The notes beneath the pieces are model-generated. The model did no database searches. It saw only the letters and a list, made by a program, of their open reading frames with translations, and was not told the origin of the DNA. DNA of 14,704 bases, taken from JBDIAR01 sp039812545. Lineage in GTDB: Bacteria; Actinomycetota; Actinomycetes; Actinomycetales; Dermatophilaceae. The stretch spans positions 1 to 14,704 of the forward strand of contig JBDIAR010000084.1 of the NCBI GenBank assembly GCA_039812545.1, given 5' to 3'. A program made the translations under genes and the position numbers. Shown piece after piece: positions 14,455 to 14,704 of this stretch. Numbering within the stretch: position 1 is the stretch's first letter; the number at the start of each line of letters is the position of its first letter.

Positions 14455-14704
14455 TCAGCGCTGGGCGGCGGTCCGGCGGGCGGCGACCACGCCGCCACCG
14501 GCGAGGACCAGCAGCAGAACGCCGGCCAGGGTGTTGACCGAGCCACCGTCAGCACCACCGGTCTGCGGGGCACCGACGCCGGGGACGGTCATTCCCGGAC
14601 GCGCGGCCGCGGCCACGACGGCGCAGCCGGCTTGGACGGCACCGCGACGTTCACCGCGGGCTTGACGGGCACCGGAGCGTTGTTCACCGGGGGCACGGCG
14701 GCCG
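14455..14704 (-). pseudogene. C-terminal end of a sortase-anchored surface protein, apparent frameshift
   Basis: On the minus strand the final frame ends at TGA 14457-14455 and encodes GVGAPQTGGADGG, a hydrophobic segment NTLAGVLLLVLAGGGVVAA and a positive tail RRTAAQR. This is the three-part cell-wall sorting signal (LPXTG-like motif without the leucine, membrane helix, arginine tail). Upstream of about 14600 that frame turns into unlikely arginine-rich sequence, while another frame reads a typical Pro/Val/Lys wall-spanning repeat (VPPVNNAPVPVKPAVNVAVP) and stops at TGA 14591-14589. A one-base shift between roughly 14590 and 14640 would join them. It could be a real inactivating mutation, a sequencing error in a GC-rich stretch, or two reading frames with an ATGA overlap (ATG at 14592, 45-aa product). 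The gene body lies outside the window. Confidence 0.55.

Noticed and set aside
1..14704. CRISPR array, tRNA, rRNA, insertion sequence or phage attachment site
   Set aside because: No regularly spaced direct repeats, no cloverleaf-like segment, no transposase motifs and no flanking inverted repeats were found on reading both strands.

Overview
The window comes from a high-GC Gram-positive bacterium, almost certainly an actinomycete. The evidence is the strong G/C bias at third codon positions, several genes that seem to start without a Shine-Dalgarno site, a mycothiol-dependent formaldehyde dehydrogenase (mycothiol is an actinobacterial thiol), and a wall-anchored surface protein tail. A Micrococcales lineage (Dermatophilaceae/Intrasporangiaceae-like) is a guess from overall gene flavour only.

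Layout. Positions 1-1297 form a small toxin-antitoxin island on the + strand. It holds the C-terminal part of a HicB-type antitoxin (1-252), then a two-gene module: a winged-helix/nucleotidyltransferase (MNT) protein (400-1026) and a short HEPN-like protein (1034-1297). A 34-bp near-perfect palindrome sits on the promoter of this module, and the promoter spacing predicts a leaderless mRNA that begins at the ATG.

Positions 1346-2831 hold a divergent pair, a DinB/DUF664 metalloprotein (-) and a fructosamine-kinase-family kinase (+), separated by 67 bp that could carry two leaderless promoters. A 313-aa metallo-beta-lactamase (MBL)-fold hydrolase (2846-3787, -) follows. It has a good sigma70-type promoter in the 152-bp gap that it shares with the next gene.

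Positions 3940-12507 are one giant gene, a 2855-aa cyclic beta-1,2-glucan synthase (NdvB/ChvB/Cgs type). All expected modules are recognisable: N-terminal region, GT84 synthase, membrane segments, central cyclisation domain, and two beta-sandwich regions plus a GH94 phosphorylase domain. Cyclic glucan synthases are best known from Rhizobiales, so a complete one here is notable. No exporter gene is in the window.

Positions 12501-14267 (-) form a two-gene formaldehyde-detoxification operon: mscR, an S-(hydroxymethyl)mycothiol dehydrogenase, then 18 bp downstream a 221-aa glyoxalase-II-like MBL protein that could hydrolyse S-formylmycothiol. This MBL gene converges on the glucan synthase gene and overlaps it by 7 bp. 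Upstream lie a strong 19-bp-arm hairpin (14361-14401) and the 3' end of a sortase-anchored surface protein gene (14455-14704, -) that appears frameshifted.

The best candidate for something little described is the wHTH-MNT/HEPN module with its palindromic operator and non-canonical RX5HY toxin motif. A second pattern is the heptamer GTATGCC/GGCATAC, seen at least 22 times between 2051 and 13137 and not found in the toxin-antitoxin island. No tRNA, rRNA, CRISPR array or insertion sequence was seen.
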